Notes: generated from the sequence alone by a model not told the origin. A stretch of DNA of 64,000 nucleotides from Luteibacter jiangsuensis (GCF_011742555.1 NZ_JAAQQR010000010.1:62001-126000); one strand, 5' to 3'; numbered from the stretch's first letter, positions 19,101-29,875 are shown. Numbers and translations are program-made.

Positions 19101-19801
19101 TCCTGCACGATCTGCTCGAATGGATCGCCGACGAAGGCTTCGCCGCCATCGCCTCCGAGCGCGACCGCCTGCGCGACACGGTGGCGCGCCGTTGCGAGCG
19201 GCGTGGCTGGTCCCGCTACATCGACCTGTTGACCGACTGGCTGATCGTGCTGCTGCGCACACCGATGCCCTTGCCGGAAGGACGCGCCGTGGCGCTCGCC
19301 GACCTCGACGAACCCACGCGCTACCGCGCGGAGCTGGAATTCCTCTTCGAATCCCGCAAGGTGGACACGCTGGCGTTGGATCGCATCGTGCGCCAGCACA
19401 CGCTGGGCGCCGAGGGAAGGCCGCACCTCGCGGCGGATACGATCAACGGCATGCTCAAGGGCTTCATCGACCTGATCGTCGAGCATGACGGGCGCTGGTA
19501 TGTCGTCGACTACAAGTCGAACTGGCTCGGCGCGGACGAACGCGCGTACACCGCGGCCGCCATGCGGCAATCGATCCTGGAATCGCGTTACGAGCTTCAG
19601 TACGCGCTGTATCTCCTGGCGCTGCACCGGCAATTGCGCAGCCGGCTCGGCGATGCCTACGACTACGACACCCATGTAGGCGGCGCGGTGTACCTCTATC
19701 TGCGCGGTGTGGACGGCCGTGGCCACGGCGTACACGTGGAGCGGCCTCCAAGGGCGATGATCGAAGCCATGGACGCCCTGTTCGAAGGAGCGGCCGCATG
19801 A
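16160..19801 (+). CDS. recB: Exodeoxyribonuclease V beta subunit RecB
   Basis: This 1213-residue 3'-5' helicase and nuclease is a subunit of RecBCD. Walker A is EASAGTGKTWT near residue 25. Motif II is LIDEFQDTDPIQ near 392. Motif V is TIHKSKGLEYPLVFLP near 760. The C-terminal nuclease domain has DLIVEHDGRWYVVDYKSN near 1103-1120, with the Asp and Lys that bind Mg2+. The start ATG lies inside the recC stop, so an in-frame upstream extension is unlikely to be used. It overlaps recD by 4 bp. Confidence 0.97.
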   Translation: MSVAPLQPVSMPLHGVRLIEASAGTGKTWTIAALYVRAVLGHGLPQPLLPPQLLVVTFTEAATQELRERIRARLVEAATAFRASASAEPFLAELIAAYPAEAHANCARRLELAAQWMDEAAIFTIHGWSQRMLTQHAFGSGHAFALTLEPDESELLADCVRDYWRQAFYPLSPRQAEAVLQEWRSPDDLLRSLKPLFHGGDVTLRVDGQILDAVTDPRALLAAREAWEAENERLLAEAASAWRADVDRIEALLTDASASKVLNNNRYRPDRMPGYLAPLRRWAFGGEASEEELQRFTATRLGDATGKGKARPEHPAFAALDAWQAGTEGRVEIRHALLVDALARVRERFATLKRKRAQIGFDDLLQRLDAALGSPTGDVLAETIRRQFPLALIDEFQDTDPIQYRIFSRVYAGVQDVGLLLIGDPKQAIYAFRGADIHTYLSARRQASAPHYSLHTNFRSTQAMVEAVNAVFLHGERHPQGAFHFPERSLPFVPVEAKGRAERFVAGGADQPALRLWLLDDEAPVGVRHYREQMADACASEIVRLLEGAARGDTGFAEGGDRLVPLKPADIAVLVRSRAEAAQVRSSLAARQVRSVFLSDRDSVLESVEAGDVLAWLRAVASPASDVAMRAALATRTLDLGYAELERLNTDETHWERRGELFVGLHQVWQQAGVLAMLHSLLHRFDLPARLLSRTGGERALTNVLHLAELLQHAASTLDGEQALIRHLAERIADTAGHHGDDQLVRLESDDDVVKVVTIHKSKGLEYPLVFLPFVCASGGTHPGQAAYRYHDGTGSQLELVSKSKGGEASERAKEAADLAELQEDLRLLYVAMTRARHACYVGVAPVCHNNSRTPQVHRSAFGHLLGGGKEIGNGAIAGLLRELANDVPSIRVEYMPVPDEHRYVPAEREVAPRVAREPSMGRAEPWRIASYSGLRYAKDIAAPETAADDVIVEYATEPVVPVPAVTGIHAFERGAEAGTFLHDLLEWIADEGFAAIASERDRLRDTVARRCERRGWSRYIDLLTDWLIVLLRTPMPLPEGRAVALADLDEPTRYRAELEFLFESRKVDTLALDRIVRQHTLGAEGRPHLAADTINGMLKGFIDLIVEHDGRWYVVDYKSNWLGADERAYTAAAMRQSILESRYELQYALYLLALHRQLRSRLGDAYDYDTHVGGAVYLYLRGVDGRGHGVHVERPPRAMIEAMDALFEGAAA

Positions 19802-21672
19802 TCGCGGACAGTGCCGTCTGGCTCGACCAGGCCCTCGCCGAAGGCCGCATCGCGGCCGTCGATCGCGCCTTCGCGCGTTTCCTGCGCGAACTGGACCCGG
19901 GGGTCGATCCTCGCGTGCAGATCGCTGCGGCATGGCTGAGCCATGAACTGGGCGAAGGGCATATCTGCATGCCACTGGAGACCTTGCGCGAACGGGAGCC
20001 GGACCTCGGGGATCCGATCTCCTTCCTTTCCGCCTCGAAGGTGGTCGCGGACCCGTCGGGAGACCCTGCCGCTCCGCTGGTCATGGAGCACGGCATGCTC
20101 TACATGCGCCGCTTCTGGCGCGACGAGGCCCGCGTGGCGCAAGCCATCCAGGAGCGCATGGGCGTTCACGAGGCCGACGCCGGCCTCGGCGCGGAACTCG
20201 CCCGCCTTTTCCCGGCCGACGCGTTGCACCCGGATTGGCAGAAGATCGCGTGTGCCCTCGCGGCGCGCTCCGGCTTCGCCGTCATCACGGGCGGGCCCGG
20301 TACCGGCAAGACGACCACGGTCGTGCGCCTGCTCGGTCTCTTGCAGACGCTGGCGTTGCGCGACGGCGGAAGTCGCCTGCGTATCCGCCTCGCCGCGCCG
20401 ACGGGTAAGGCCGCTGCGCGCCTCAACGCATCCATCGCGGCGCAGGTGGCCCAGTTGCAGGTGGATCCGTCGGTGAAGCAGGCCATCCCCGCGGAGGTGA
20501 CCACGCTCCACCGCCTCCTCGGCACGCGTCCGGATTCGCGTGCCTTCCGGCACAACGCGGAGAATCCGCTCCACCTCGACGTGCTCGTGATCGACGAGGC
20601 GTCGATGATCGATCTGGAAATGATGGCCGCGACGCTCGAAGCGCTGCCGCCCGATGCGCGCCTCGTATTGCTGGGCGACAAGGACCAGCTGTCGTCGGTG
20701 GAAGCGGGTGCCGTGCTCGGCGATCTCTGCGCACGCGCCGACGCCGGTCACTACGCTCCGTCCACCCGCGACTGGGTGCAGGCGGTTTGCGGCGAGGACG
20801 TCACGCCATGGACGAACGGCGACGATGCCGCGGCACTGGACCAGCACGTGGCGATGCTGCGCTTCAGTCGCCGTTTCGGCAGCGACAGCGGCATCGGCGC
20901 GCTTGCCGCTGCGATCAACGAGGGCGATGCCACCCGGGCGCGTTCGGCGTTCGACATGTTCGACGACGTGGTGCTCGGCACGCCGACGCCGACGGCGATT
21001 GCCAAGCTCGCCATCGAGGGCCGCGACGATGCCCCGGGATATCGGCACTATCTCGACTGGATCGAACGCGAGCGTCCGCCGGTCGGAGCCGACGACGCAG
21101 CCGTCGCGGCGTGGGGCCGCGGCGCCCTGCGCGCCTACGCCGGTTTTCAGCTCCTCTGCGCCACGCGCCTCGGCGACCATGGCGTGCTGGCACAGAACGC
21201 GCGCATCGCCCAGGGGCTGCTTGATCGGGGTCTTATCGAGGCGACGGGCGGCTGGTACGAAGGCCGCCCTGTCATGCTCACGCGCAACGACTACGCCCTG
21301 GGCCTCATGAACGGCGATGTGGGAGTGACGCTATGGGTGCCGGATGGGCAGGGCGGCATGGCACTGCGCGTCGCCTTCGCCGTGATGGACGAGCATGGCG
21401 GCGAACGCATCCGCTTCGTCGTGCCGAGCCGGTTGGCCGCCATCGAAACGGTCTATGCGATGACGGTGCACAAGGCGCAGGGTTCCGAGTTCGAACACAC
21501 CGCCCTGGCGCTGCCGCCCGACGCGTCGCCCGTGTTGACGCGTGAGCTCGTTTATACCGGGGTGACCCGCGCGCGGCGTTGGTTCACGTTGCTGGCCGGC
21601 ACCGACATCCTGGGTTACGCCGTGCAGCGGAAGACCAAACGCGCCTCTGGCCTGCTGCGCCGGTTGCTGTGA
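19798..21672 (+). CDS. recD: Exodeoxyribonuclease V alpha subunit RecD
   Basis: This 624-residue 5'-3' superfamily 1B helicase is the fast motor of RecBCD. Walker A is GGPGTGKTTT near residue 165. Walker B is VIDEASMID near 265. The C-terminal motif TVHKAQGSEFEH lies near 557 and is followed by VYTGVTRARRW. An N-terminal RecB-binding domain precedes the ATPase. It is the last gene of the recCBD operon. A REP-like palindrome starts 14 bp after the stop and may protect the mRNA 3' end. Confidence 0.97.
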   Translation: MIADSAVWLDQALAEGRIAAVDRAFARFLRELDPGVDPRVQIAAAWLSHELGEGHICMPLETLREREPDLGDPISFLSASKVVADPSGDPAAPLVMEHGMLYMRRFWRDEARVAQAIQERMGVHEADAGLGAELARLFPADALHPDWQKIACALAARSGFAVITGGPGTGKTTTVVRLLGLLQTLALRDGGSRLRIRLAAPTGKAAARLNASIAAQVAQLQVDPSVKQAIPAEVTTLHRLLGTRPDSRAFRHNAENPLHLDVLVIDEASMIDLEMMAATLEALPPDARLVLLGDKDQLSSVEAGAVLGDLCARADAGHYAPSTRDWVQAVCGEDVTPWTNGDDAAALDQHVAMLRFSRRFGSDSGIGALAAAINEGDATRARSAFDMFDDVVLGTPTPTAIAKLAIEGRDDAPGYRHYLDWIERERPPVGADDAAVAAWGRGALRAYAGFQLLCATRLGDHGVLAQNARIAQGLLDRGLIEATGGWYEGRPVMLTRNDYALGLMNGDVGVTLWVPDGQGGMALRVAFAVMDEHGGERIRFVVPSRLAAIETVYAMTVHKAQGSEFEHTALALPPDASPVLTRELVYTGVTRARRWFTLLAGTDILGYAVQRKTKRASGLLRRLL

Positions 21673-21685
21673 CGGCTAGAAGGAT

Positions 21686-21768
21686 TGTGGGAGCCGGCTT
21701 CGCCGGCGATCCCGCGGCAGCGGGCAAGCTTGCGGCAAGCAGCCATCGCCGCTGAAGCGGCTCCCACA
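21686..21768. repeat. REP-like palindrome, copy 1
   Basis: An 83-bp element starts TGTGGGAGCC and ends GGCTCCCACA. The outer arms pair (GGGAGCCG...CGGCGAT with ATCGCCG...CGGCTCCC) and the inner part is CCGCGGCAGCGGGCAA. This copy uses GGCTTCGCCGG in its left arm where most copies have CGCTTCAGCGG. It lies between convergent recD and the epimerase. Confidence 0.9.
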
Positions 21769-21782
21769 TCGAGCGCAAGCGG

Positions 21783-22793
21783 TCAGGCGTGGGAATAGAA
21801 CGCCTTGTACCACGCGGCGAACTTCGCCAACCCCTCGTCGATCGACGTCGAGGGCGCATAGCCGACGTCCCGCCGCAGCGCCGACACATCCGCCCACGTA
21901 TCCGGCACATCGCCCGGCTGCATGGGCAGCAGGCGTTTCTCTACCGTGCGGCCGAGGTGTTTTTCCAGCGTCGCGATGAAATCGAGCAGCTGCACCGGTT
22001 CGTCGTTACCGATGTTGTACACACGGTAGGGCGCGGCGGACGATCCCGGGTTCGGTGCGACCGGATCGTAGGAAGGGTCCGGCGTGGCAGGGTGGTCGAG
22101 CGTGCGGATCACGCCTTCGACGATGTCGTCGATATAGGTGAAGTCGCGGCTGTGCTGGCCGTGGTTGTACACGTCGATCGGCTCGCCGCGCATGATCCGG
22201 CTCGCGAACAGGATCGGCGACATGTCCGGACGCCCCCATGGGCCGTAGACGGTGAAGAAGCGCAGGCCGGTCGTCGGCAGCCCGAAAAGGTGGCTGTAGG
22301 TATGGGCCATCAGCTCGTTCGACTTCTTGGTGGCCGCGTAGAGGCTGACGGGATGGTCCACGGCGTCTTCCACCGCGAAGGGCATCTTGCGATTGGCGCC
22401 GTACACGGAGCTGGACGATGCATACACGAGGTGCCCCACCTCGTGCCGGCGACAGGCCTCGAGCACGTTCACGAAACCCACGAGGTTGCTCTGCACGTAG
22501 GTATGCGGATGCGTGATCGAGTAGCGCACGCCGGCCTGCGCGGCGAGATTCACCACACGCTCGGGCCGGAAGTCGGCGAACGCGCGATCCACCGCCGCCT
22601 GTTCGGCGAGATCGGCGCGGAGGTGCGTGTACGCCGGGTGCGTGGCGAAACGTGCCAGGCGGGCTTCTTTCAGCGCGGGATCGTAGTAATCGTTGTGATT
22701 GTCGAAACCGAGCACGGTATCGCCACGGGCGAGCAGGCGCTCGGTCAGGGCCGAACCGACGAAGCCGGCGCTGCCGGTAACCAGGATGCGCAT
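21783..22793 (-). CDS. NAD-dependent sugar-nucleotide epimerase (UDP-glucuronate 4-epimerase-like)
   Basis: This 336-residue extended short-chain dehydrogenase has a Rossmann motif at the start (VTGSAGFVGSAL). The catalytic Tyr-Lys is YAATKKSN near residue 152, with the SSSSVYG segment before it. The stretch GLRFFTVYGPWGRPDM and the closing DVSALRRDVGYAPSTSIDEGLAKFAAWYK fit UDP-glucuronate 4-epimerases, which supply UDP-galacturonate for polysaccharides. The substrate remains an inference. The ATG at 22793 gives the canonical N-terminus; the longer upstream frame has no conserved residues. The gene is monocistronic, facing recD. Confidence 0.85.
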   Translation of the reverse strand: MRILVTGSAGFVGSALTERLLARGDTVLGFDNHNDYYDPALKEARLARFATHPAYTHLRADLAEQAAVDRAFADFRPERVVNLAAQAGVRYSITHPHTYVQSNLVGFVNVLEACRRHEVGHLVYASSSSVYGANRKMPFAVEDAVDHPVSLYAATKKSNELMAHTYSHLFGLPTTGLRFFTVYGPWGRPDMSPILFASRIMRGEPIDVYNHGQHSRDFTYIDDIVEGVIRTLDHPATPDPSYDPVAPNPGSSAAPYRVYNIGNDEPVQLLDFIATLEKHLGRTVEKRLLPMQPGDVPDTWADVSALRRDVGYAPSTSIDEGLAKFAAWYKAFYSHA

Positions 22794-22987
22794 GGGGAAG
22801 GCCTGAGGGTGAGGAAGGGGAATCGTCAAAGTGTAACGGACGCCGCATTTGACACCGAGCCGGCCCTGAACTAATTTCCGCCCGATATCCATGCAACGAA
22901 GGTGGCCCGCGGCAACGCCGGCCGAGTGTGCGACATGCGGACTACGCGCTTCCCAACCTGAGCCCCCCGCCACGTCTTCGTCACCCG

Positions 22988-23009
22988 AAGGGCGCCTGGC
23001 GCCCTTTTT
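22988..23009 (+). terminator. Terminator-like hairpin in the thrS leader
   Basis: The 8-bp stem AAGGGCGC/GCGCCCTT with a CTG loop and five T residues ends 20 bp before the thrS ATG. It may be an attenuator. No Thr-rich leader peptide was found in front of it. Confidence 0.6.
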
Positions 23010-23029
23010 GTTTGTCCGGAATTCCGCCC

Positions 23030-24931
23030 ATGATCCAGATCACGCTCCCCGACGGCAGCCAGCGCCCGTTCGACCACCCCGTTACCGTGCAGGATGTCGC
23101 CGCCTCGATCGGCGCCGGCCTCGCCAAGGCCACCCTGGCCGGTAAGGTGGACGGCAAGCTGGTGGACGCCAGCTACACCATCGACCGCGACGCCGCGCTG
23201 GAGATCGTCACCGAGAAGAGCCCCGAGGCGCTCGACATCCTGCGCCACTCCACGGCGCACCTGCTGGGCCAGGCCGTGCAGCGCCTCTTCCCCGGCGCGC
23301 AGGTCACCATCGGTCCCGTCGTGGAAAACGGCTTCTATTACGACTTCGCCTACGAGCGCCCGTTCACCCCGGACGACCTTGCGGCCATCCAGGCCGAGAT
23401 GGAGAAGATCGTGAAGGAGCAGATCCCCGTCACGCGCTCGGTGAAGAGCCGCGACGAGGCCATCCGCTTCTTCCGCGACATGGGCGAGGAATACAAGGCG
23501 CAGATCATCGAGTCCATTCCGGCCAACGAGGAACTGTCGCTCTACACGCAGGGCGAGTTCACCGACCTCTGCCGCGGCCCGCACGTGTCCAACACGGGCA
23601 AGCTGCGCGCGTTCAAGCTGATGAAGGTGGCCGGGGCCTATTGGCGCGGCGATTCCAACAACGAGATGCTCACGCGCATCTACGGCACCGCCTGGCTCAA
23701 CGACAAGGACCTGAAGGCATACCTGCTCCAACTGGAGGAGGCAGAGAAGCGCGACCATCGCCGCATCGGCAAGCAGCTCGACCTCTTCCATCAGCAGGAA
23801 GAAGCCCCGGGCATGGTGTTCTGGCATCCGAAGGGCTGGGCCATCTGGCAGGCCGTGGAACAGTACGTGCGCGGTGTGTACCGCAGGAGCGGCTATCAGG
23901 AAGTGCGCGGCCCGCAGATCATGGACGTGAGCCTGTGGAAGAAGTCCGGCCATTGGGACAACTACCAGGAAAACATGTTCTTCACCGAGTCGGAGAAGCG
24001 CACCTATGCGCTGAAGCCGATGAACTGCCCGGGCCACGTGCAGATTTTCAACACCAGCCTGCACAGTTACCGCGACCTGCCCATCCGCTACGGCGAGTTC
24101 GGCGGCTGCCACCGGAACGAGCCTTCGGGTGCCCTGCACGGCATCATGCGCGTGCGCGCCTTCACCCAGGACGACGGCCACATCTTCTGCACCCCGGCCC
24201 AGATCGAAGGGGAAGTCGCGGCCTTCCACGCGCAGGCCATGAAGGTGTACGAGGACTTCGGGTTCAACGACATCGCCATGAAGATCGCCCTGCGCCCGGA
24301 GAAGCGCATCGGTTCGGACGAGGTCTGGGACAAGGCCGAGCACGCCCTGCGGGCCGCCCTGTCGGCCGCCGGGGTGGTCTGGGAGGAACTGCCGGGCGAG
24401 GGCGCCTTCTACGGTCCGAAGATCGAATACCACATGAAGGATTCCATCGGCCGCGCCTGGCAGGTGGGCACCATGCAGGTGGACTTCATGATGCCCGAGC
24501 GCCTGGGCGCCGAGTACGTGGACGAACACAGCCAGCGCCAGCATCCGGTGATGCTGCACCGGGCCATCGTGGGCTCGATGGAGCGCTTCATCGGCATCCT
24601 GATCGAGCACCATGCGGGCTTGCTTCCCACCTGGCTTGCCCCCATTCAGGCCGTGGCGTTCAGCATCACCGACGCCCAGGCCGATTATGTGCGCGAAATC
24701 GTGCAAACCCTTGTCGGACAAGGCTTCAGGGTGGAAGCCGATTTGCGCAACGAAAAGGTCGGATATAAAATCCGCGAGCATACGTTGCAGAAGGTCCCCT
24801 ATCTCATCGTGGTCGGCGACCGCGAGCGGGAGACCGGTACCATTTCCGTACGTACCCGCGGTGGCGAAGACCTCGGCAGCATGCCGGTGGCCGACTTCGT
24901 CCAACGTTTGGAAGCCGAGACCCGCCGCTAG
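23030..24931 (+). CDS. thrS: Threonyl-tRNA synthetase
   Basis: This 633-residue class II synthetase charges tRNA-Thr. It has an N-terminal TGS domain (residues 1-60). The editing domain carries HSTAHLLG near 77 and CRGPHV near 185. The catalytic core has zinc-ligand Cys in [10 protein letters not shown] near 333, the motif 2 region [14 protein letters not shown], and motif 3 in [13 protein letters not shown]. The C-terminal anticodon-binding domain is complete. The ATG at 23030 gives the normal length. It heads the thrS-infC-rpmI-rplT-pheST group; a terminator-like hairpin precedes it. Confidence 0.98.
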   Translation: MIQITLPDGSQRPFDHPVTVQDVAASIGAGLAKATLAGKVDGKLVDASYTIDRDAALEIVTEKSPEALDILRHSTAHLLGQAVQRLFPGAQVTIGPVVENGFYYDFAYERPFTPDDLAAIQAEMEKIVKEQIPVTRSVKSRDEAIRFFRDMGEEYKAQIIESIPANEELSLYTQGEFTDLCRGPHVSNTGKLRAFKLMKVAGAYWRGDSNNEMLTRIYGTAWLNDKDLKAYLLQLEEAEKRDHRRIGKQLDLFHQQEEAPGMVFWHPKGWAIWQAVEQYVRGVYRRSGYQEVRGPQIMDVSLWKKSGHWDNYQENMFFTESEKRTYALKPMNCPGHVQIFNTSLHSYRDLPIRYGEFGGCHRNEPSGALHGIMRVRAFTQDDGHIFCTPAQIEGEVAAFHAQAMKVYEDFGFNDIAMKIALRPEKRIGSDEVWDKAEHALRAALSAAGVVWEELPGEGAFYGPKIEYHMKDSIGRAWQVGTMQVDFMMPERLGAEYVDEHSQRQHPVMLHRAIVGSMERFIGILIEHHAGLLPTWLAPIQAVAFSITDAQADYVREIVQTLVGQGFRVEADLRNEKVGYKIREHTLQKVPYLIVVGDRERETGTISVRTRGGEDLGSMPVADFVQRLEAETRR

Positions 24932-24975
24932 GCCGCGGGTCCGGTATTGGGATCATTCTTCTGGAGGATAGCGGT

Positions 24976-25503
24976 ATCGCTACGACCGATAACAAGGGCA
25001 ATCGCAAGAACAACGAGATCCGCGTCCCGCGGGTCCGCGTGCTGGGCGCCGAAGGCGAGCAGCTTGGCATCATGGACACCCGTGATGCCATTCGTGCCGC
25101 CGAGGATCTCGGCATGGACCTCGTCGAGATCCAGCCGAACGGCGATCCGCCGGTCTGCAAGATCATGGATTACGGCAAGTTCAAGTTCGAAGCCCAGAAG
25201 AAGGCCTCCGCTGCCAAGAAGAAGCAGAAGCAGGTCGAGATCAAGGAAGTGAAGTTCCGCCCCGTCACCGACGAGGGCGACTACCAGATCAAGCTGCGCA
25301 AGATGCGCGAGTTCCTCGAAGAGGGCGACAAGGTCAAGGTCACGATCCGCTTCCGCGGTCGCGAAATGTCCCACCAGGACCTCGGCCAGAACCTGGCCCG
25401 CCGCGTTCAGACGGACATCGGCGAAGACGGCGTGGTCGAGTCGTTTCCGCGCCTCGAAGGCCGCCAGATGGTCATGATGATCGGGCCTAAGAAAAAGGCG
25501 TGA
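24976..25503 (+). CDS. infC: Translation initiation factor IF-3, non-canonical ATC start
   Basis: This 175-residue factor prevents 50S joining and checks the start codon-anticodon pair. The conserved N-terminus ([17 protein letters not shown]) lies upstream of the first GTG at 25039, so that start would remove the IF3 N-domain. The only well-placed start is ATC at 24976, 8 bp after a strong GGAGG (24963-24967). E. coli infC uses AUU, which lets IF3 repress its own translation; the ATC here predicts the same autoregulation. The C-domain closes with the usual [13 protein letters not shown]. It is 44 bp after thrS. Confidence 0.95.
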   Translation: MATTDNKGNRKNNEIRVPRVRVLGAEGEQLGIMDTRDAIRAAEDLGMDLVEIQPNGDPPVCKIMDYGKFKFEAQKKASAAKKKQKQVEIKEVKFRPVTDEGDYQIKLRKMREFLEEGDKVKVTIRFRGREMSHQDLGQNLARRVQTDIGEDGVVESFPRLEGRQMVMMIGPKKKA

Positions 25504-25517
25504 GCGCGCCCATGGCG

Positions 25518-25613
25518 CTTGTAAGTCGGCCGCTGCGCGGCCTGTAAACCGTAAGCTGCCACACGAAGGCTCTTACTTACGGTTCGCAGGCCGCGCAGCG
25601 GCCGACTTACAAG
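25518..25613. repeat. Near-perfect 96-bp palindrome between infC and rpmI
   Basis: The outer arms (25518-25544 and 25587-25613) are perfect reverse complements over 27 bp, beginning CTTGTAAGTCGGCC. An inner 9-bp arm (AACCGTAAG, 25547-25555) pairs with 25576-25584 after a 2-nt internal bulge. A 20-nt loop (25556-25575) separates the arms. No second copy is seen in this window. Confidence 0.92.
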
Positions 25614-25679
25614 CAGGCGCTCCGCGCCGCTGACTCACGCACCCCGGCGCACCCTCTGGCGCGCCCCTCACGCTTCCGT

Positions 25680-25685
25680 TACAAT
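25680..25685 (+). promoter_or_regulatory. Possible -10 box for rpmI-rplT
   Basis: TACAAT lies 115 bp before rpmI and after the palindrome; the same GTTACAATCG context precedes tRNA-Pro. The -35 is poor, so this is tentative. Confidence 0.35.
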
Positions 25686-25799
25686 CGCTGGCTCGGTCCG
25701 TATGGATGGGCCGAATCACCGTACCCGGCAGGATGGAAAGTGCAGGCCCTTCAAGGCCTTGCCGCCGGATCAGTCAGCAACCGAATACGGAGCATTCCG

Positions 25800-25997
25800 A
25801 TGCCCAAGATCAAGACCAACCGGGCGGCGGCGAAGCGTTTTCGCAAGACCGCTTCCGGCAAGTTCAAGGCCGGTCACGCCTTCAAGTCGCACATCCTGAC
25901 CAAGAAGTCGACCAAGCGTAAGCGCGGCCTGCGCGCTCCCAACCACGTCAAGGCGTGCGACACCAAGGGTGTGGCTCGCATGTTGCCGTATCTCTAA
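25800..25997 (+). CDS. rpmI: 50S ribosomal protein L35
   Basis: This 65-residue, very basic ribosomal protein has the family start [20 protein letters not shown] and closes ARMLPYL. The start is the ATG at 25800; an in-frame upstream extension is not conserved. In E. coli the region before rpmI holds the L20 repression site. Here that leader (25614-25799) follows a long palindrome. It is 14 bp before rplT. Confidence 0.98.
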   Translation: MPKIKTNRAAAKRFRKTASGKFKAGHAFKSHILTKKSTKRKRGLRAPNHVKACDTKGVARMLPYL

Positions 25998-26011
25998 GGG
26001 AGGCTTGAACC

Positions 26012-26371
26012 ATGGCTCGTGTTAAGCGTGGCGTTACCGCACGTCGTCGTCACAAGAAGATCATCGGCCGTGCCAAGGGCTACTACAACGCCCGCCGCAA
26101 GGTATTCCGCGTAGCCAACCAGGCCGTCATCAAGGCCGGTCAGTACGCCTACATCGGTCGCAAGCAGCGCAAGCGCCAGTTCCGCGCGCTGTGGATCGTC
26201 CGTATCAACGCCGCCGCCCGTCAGTTCGGTCTGTCCTACAGCCGTCTGATCAACGGTCTGGCCAAGGCCAACATCTCGGTCGACCGCAAGGTCCTCGCCG
26301 ACCTGGCCGTGCATGACATCAAGGCGTTTGGCGCGATCGCAGAGAAGGCCAAGGCCAGTCTGGCTGCGTAA
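26012..26371 (+). CDS. rplT: 50S ribosomal protein L20
   Basis: This 119-residue early-assembly 23S rRNA-binding protein has the family N-terminus [20 protein letters not shown] and the globular C-domain from about residue 60 ([20 protein letters not shown]). In E. coli L20 also represses rpmI-rplT translation by binding the mRNA leader. Its SD is AGGGAGG (25998-26004), just before the ATG. A strong terminator lies between it and pheS. Confidence 0.98.
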   Translation: MARVKRGVTARRRHKKIIGRAKGYYNARRKVFRVANQAVIKAGQYAYIGRKQRKRQFRALWIVRINAAARQFGLSYSRLINGLAKANISVDRKVLADLAVHDIKAFGAIAEKAKASLAA

Positions 26372-26393
26372 TCCGCTTTACCACGCGCGGTAG

Positions 26394-27464
<1,071 letters not shown>

Positions 27465-27492
27465 TCGATCCCAAGTTCAACGAGTCGCTCCC

Positions 27493-29874
27493 ATGAAATT
27501 CTCCGAAAACTGGCTGCGCGAACTGGTGGCCATCGATGCCGACCGGGCCGCGCTGGTGCACGCACTGACGATGTCGGGCCTGGAAGTCGAAGAGGTCACG
27601 CCGCTGGGCGAGGGGCTCGACGGTGTCGTCGTGGCCGAAATCGTCGAGGCGGCGAAGCATCCCGAGGCCGACCGCCTGCAGGTCTGCACCGTGGACGCGG
27701 GGCAGGGCGAGCGCCTGCAGATCGTCTGCGGCGCGCCGAACGCGCGCGTGGGCATTCGCGTGCCGCTGGCGAAAGTCGGGGCAACGCTCCCCGGCGGTAT
27801 CCAGATCAAGGCGGCGAAGCTGCGCGGTGTCGAGTCGTTCGGCATGCTCTGCTCGGCGAAGGAGCTCGGCATCGACGCCGACGCTTCCGGCCTGCTCGAG
27901 CTGCCTGCGGATGCGCCGGTGGGCACGCCGCTTGCCGATTACCTCGGGCTGCCCGACGCCACCATCGAACTGAAGATCACGCCGAACCGTCCCGACGTGC
28001 TCGGCCTGAACGGTCTCGCCCATGACGTGGCCGCCCTGTTCGCCAGCCGCGTGAAACCCGTCGGCGGCACCGAGGCGGCGATCGGTTCCAGCCTGTCGCG
28101 TCCGGTGCGGCTCGAAGCCGGTGCCGACGCACCGCGTTACCTCGGCCGCGTGATCGAAGGTGTGGACGCGACGGCGCGTTCGCCTCTCTGGCTGGCGGAG
28201 CGCCTGCGCCGCTCGGGTATTCGCCCGATCAGCGCCATCGTCGACATCACCCAGTACGTGATGCTCGAACTCGGGCATCCGCTGCATGCCTTCGACAACG
28301 ACACGCTTTCCGGTGCCATCCGCGTGCGCCATGCCGGCGAGGGCGAGACCCTGAAGCTTCTCGACGGCAACGACGCCAGACTCGATCCGTCCTTCGTGGT
28401 GATCGCCGACGAAGCGCGGCCGCTTGCCGTGGCCGGCATCATGGGTGGCTTCGACTCGCGCGTGACCGACGGCACCCGCAACGTGTTCCTCGAAGCGGCG
28501 CATTTCGCACCGTCCGCCATCATGGGCCGTGCCCGCAAGCTGGGCCTGCACACCGATGCCTCGCACCGTTACGAGCGCGGCGTGGATCCTGCCCTGCCGA
28601 AACGCGCCATGGAGCGCGCCACGGAATTGCTGCTGCAGATCGCCGGCGGCAAGGCAGGCCCGGTCACGGTCGCCGAACGGCCGGAAGATCTGCGTGAGCA
28701 TGCGCCGGTATTCCTCCGCCATGCGCGCCTGCGTCGCGTGCTGGGCATCGAGGTGGCGGCTGGGGAAGTGACCCGTATCTTCACCGCCCTCGGCATGGCC
28801 GTGGAAGAAGTGGCGGACGGCTGGCGGATCACCCCGCCCAGCAGCCGCTTCGACATCGAGCGCGAGGAAGACCTCATCGAGGAAGTCGCCCGCATCCACG
28901 GCTACGAGCGCATTCCCACCCACGTGCCGGCGGGCGAGATCGCCCTGCGCGCCGAGCCCGAGGCCCGGCTGAGCGAGATGGCATTGCGCGACCAGCTCGC
29001 CGCCCGAGGCTACTTCGAAGCGGTGACGCTCTCGTTCGTCAGCGCCGAACTGCTCGCTACCTGGCAGCTCGACGGCGACGCCGTGCCGCTGGCGAATCCG
29101 CTGTCCGCCGATCTGGCGGTCATGCGCACCTCGCTGCTGCCCGGCCTCGTCGAGGCCCTGCGCCATAACCGCGCCCGTCAGCAGGACCGCGTGCGCCTGT
29201 TCGAAGTGGCTCGCAGCTTCCACGCTACCGGTGGCGCGCCGGACGAGGTGGGCCGCGTCGCGGTCGTCGCTTCCGGCGGCGCACGCGCCGAGCAGTGGGG
29301 CGAGGCCAGCCGCACCGTCGATTTCTACGACCTCAAGGGTGACCTCGACGCCCTGATCGCCCATACCGGCGAGCCGCAGCGCTGGTCGGTGGACGCCGAG
29401 AGCCTGCCTTCCTGGCTGCATCCGGGACGCGGTGCGCGCGTCCTGCGCGACGGGCAGCCGGTGGGTTTCCTGGGCGCATTGCATCCGGCACTCGCGAAGG
29501 CGCTCGATCTGGGCGCGGACGTCCACGTGATGGAATTGGCCCTCGAACCCATCCTGGCCCGCAGGCTGCCGAGCGCGGCACGCGTGCCGCGCTTCCCGGC
29601 CGTGCGTCGCGACATCGCGGTGGAACTGCCCGAGGACGTGTCCTGGGCCGCGGTGGAGGCGGCCGTGCGCGGCGCGCTTGGCGACGTCCTGAAGGAGGTT
29701 CGCCTGTTCGATCGCTATGCCGGCAAGGGGATCGATGAAGGGCGAAAGAGTCTCGCTATGGGCTTGATTTTACAGGACGCTTCACGCACCCTTACCGACG
29801 ACGATGCCGACGCTCGCGTGGCAGACGCGGTGGGGGCATTGGAGAAATCATGCAAGGCGAGACTGCGAGGATAA
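27493..29874 (+). CDS. pheT: Phenylalanyl-tRNA synthetase beta subunit
   Basis: This 793-residue subunit has an N-terminal tRNA-binding EMAP-like domain (about 40-150, with [10 protein letters not shown]), the B3/B4 editing domain (about 210-390), the B5 domain (about 400-475) and a C-terminal ferredoxin-fold anticodon-binding domain (last ~90 residues, [19 protein letters not shown]). It forms the heterotetramer with PheS and edits mischarged Tyr-tRNA-Phe. The start ATGAAATTCTCCGAAAACTG is the family N-terminus. ihfA begins one base after its stop codon. Confidence 0.98.
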   Translation: MKFSENWLRELVAIDADRAALVHALTMSGLEVEEVTPLGEGLDGVVVAEIVEAAKHPEADRLQVCTVDAGQGERLQIVCGAPNARVGIRVPLAKVGATLPGGIQIKAAKLRGVESFGMLCSAKELGIDADASGLLELPADAPVGTPLADYLGLPDATIELKITPNRPDVLGLNGLAHDVAALFASRVKPVGGTEAAIGSSLSRPVRLEAGADAPRYLGRVIEGVDATARSPLWLAERLRRSGIRPISAIVDITQYVMLELGHPLHAFDNDTLSGAIRVRHAGEGETLKLLDGNDARLDPSFVVIADEARPLAVAGIMGGFDSRVTDGTRNVFLEAAHFAPSAIMGRARKLGLHTDASHRYERGVDPALPKRAMERATELLLQIAGGKAGPVTVAERPEDLREHAPVFLRHARLRRVLGIEVAAGEVTRIFTALGMAVEEVADGWRITPPSSRFDIEREEDLIEEVARIHGYERIPTHVPAGEIALRAEPEARLSEMALRDQLAARGYFEAVTLSFVSAELLATWQLDGDAVPLANPLSADLAVMRTSLLPGLVEALRHNRARQQDRVRLFEVARSFHATGGAPDEVGRVAVVASGGARAEQWGEASRTVDFYDLKGDLDALIAHTGEPQRWSVDAESLPSWLHPGRGARVLRDGQPVGFLGALHPALAKALDLGADVHVMELALEPILARRLPSAARVPRFPAVRRDIAVELPEDVSWAAVEAAVRGALGDVLKEVRLFDRYAGKGIDEGRKSLAMGLILQDASRTLTDDDADARVADAVGALEKSCKARLRG

Positions 29875-29875
29875 G

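Noticed and set aside
16121-19975. A 1284-codon open frame antisense to recB
   Set aside because: Same reason: a shadow of a long GC-rich gene. RecB helicase and nuclease motifs are on the plus strand.
22891-23029. A leader peptide or N-terminal extension for thrS
   Set aside because: No Thr enrichment in any frame before the hairpin, and the in-frame extension runs through it without conserved residues.
25039-25503. infC starting at the GTG at 25039
   Set aside because: It removes the conserved N-domain start of IF3. The SD lies correctly only for the ATC at 24976.
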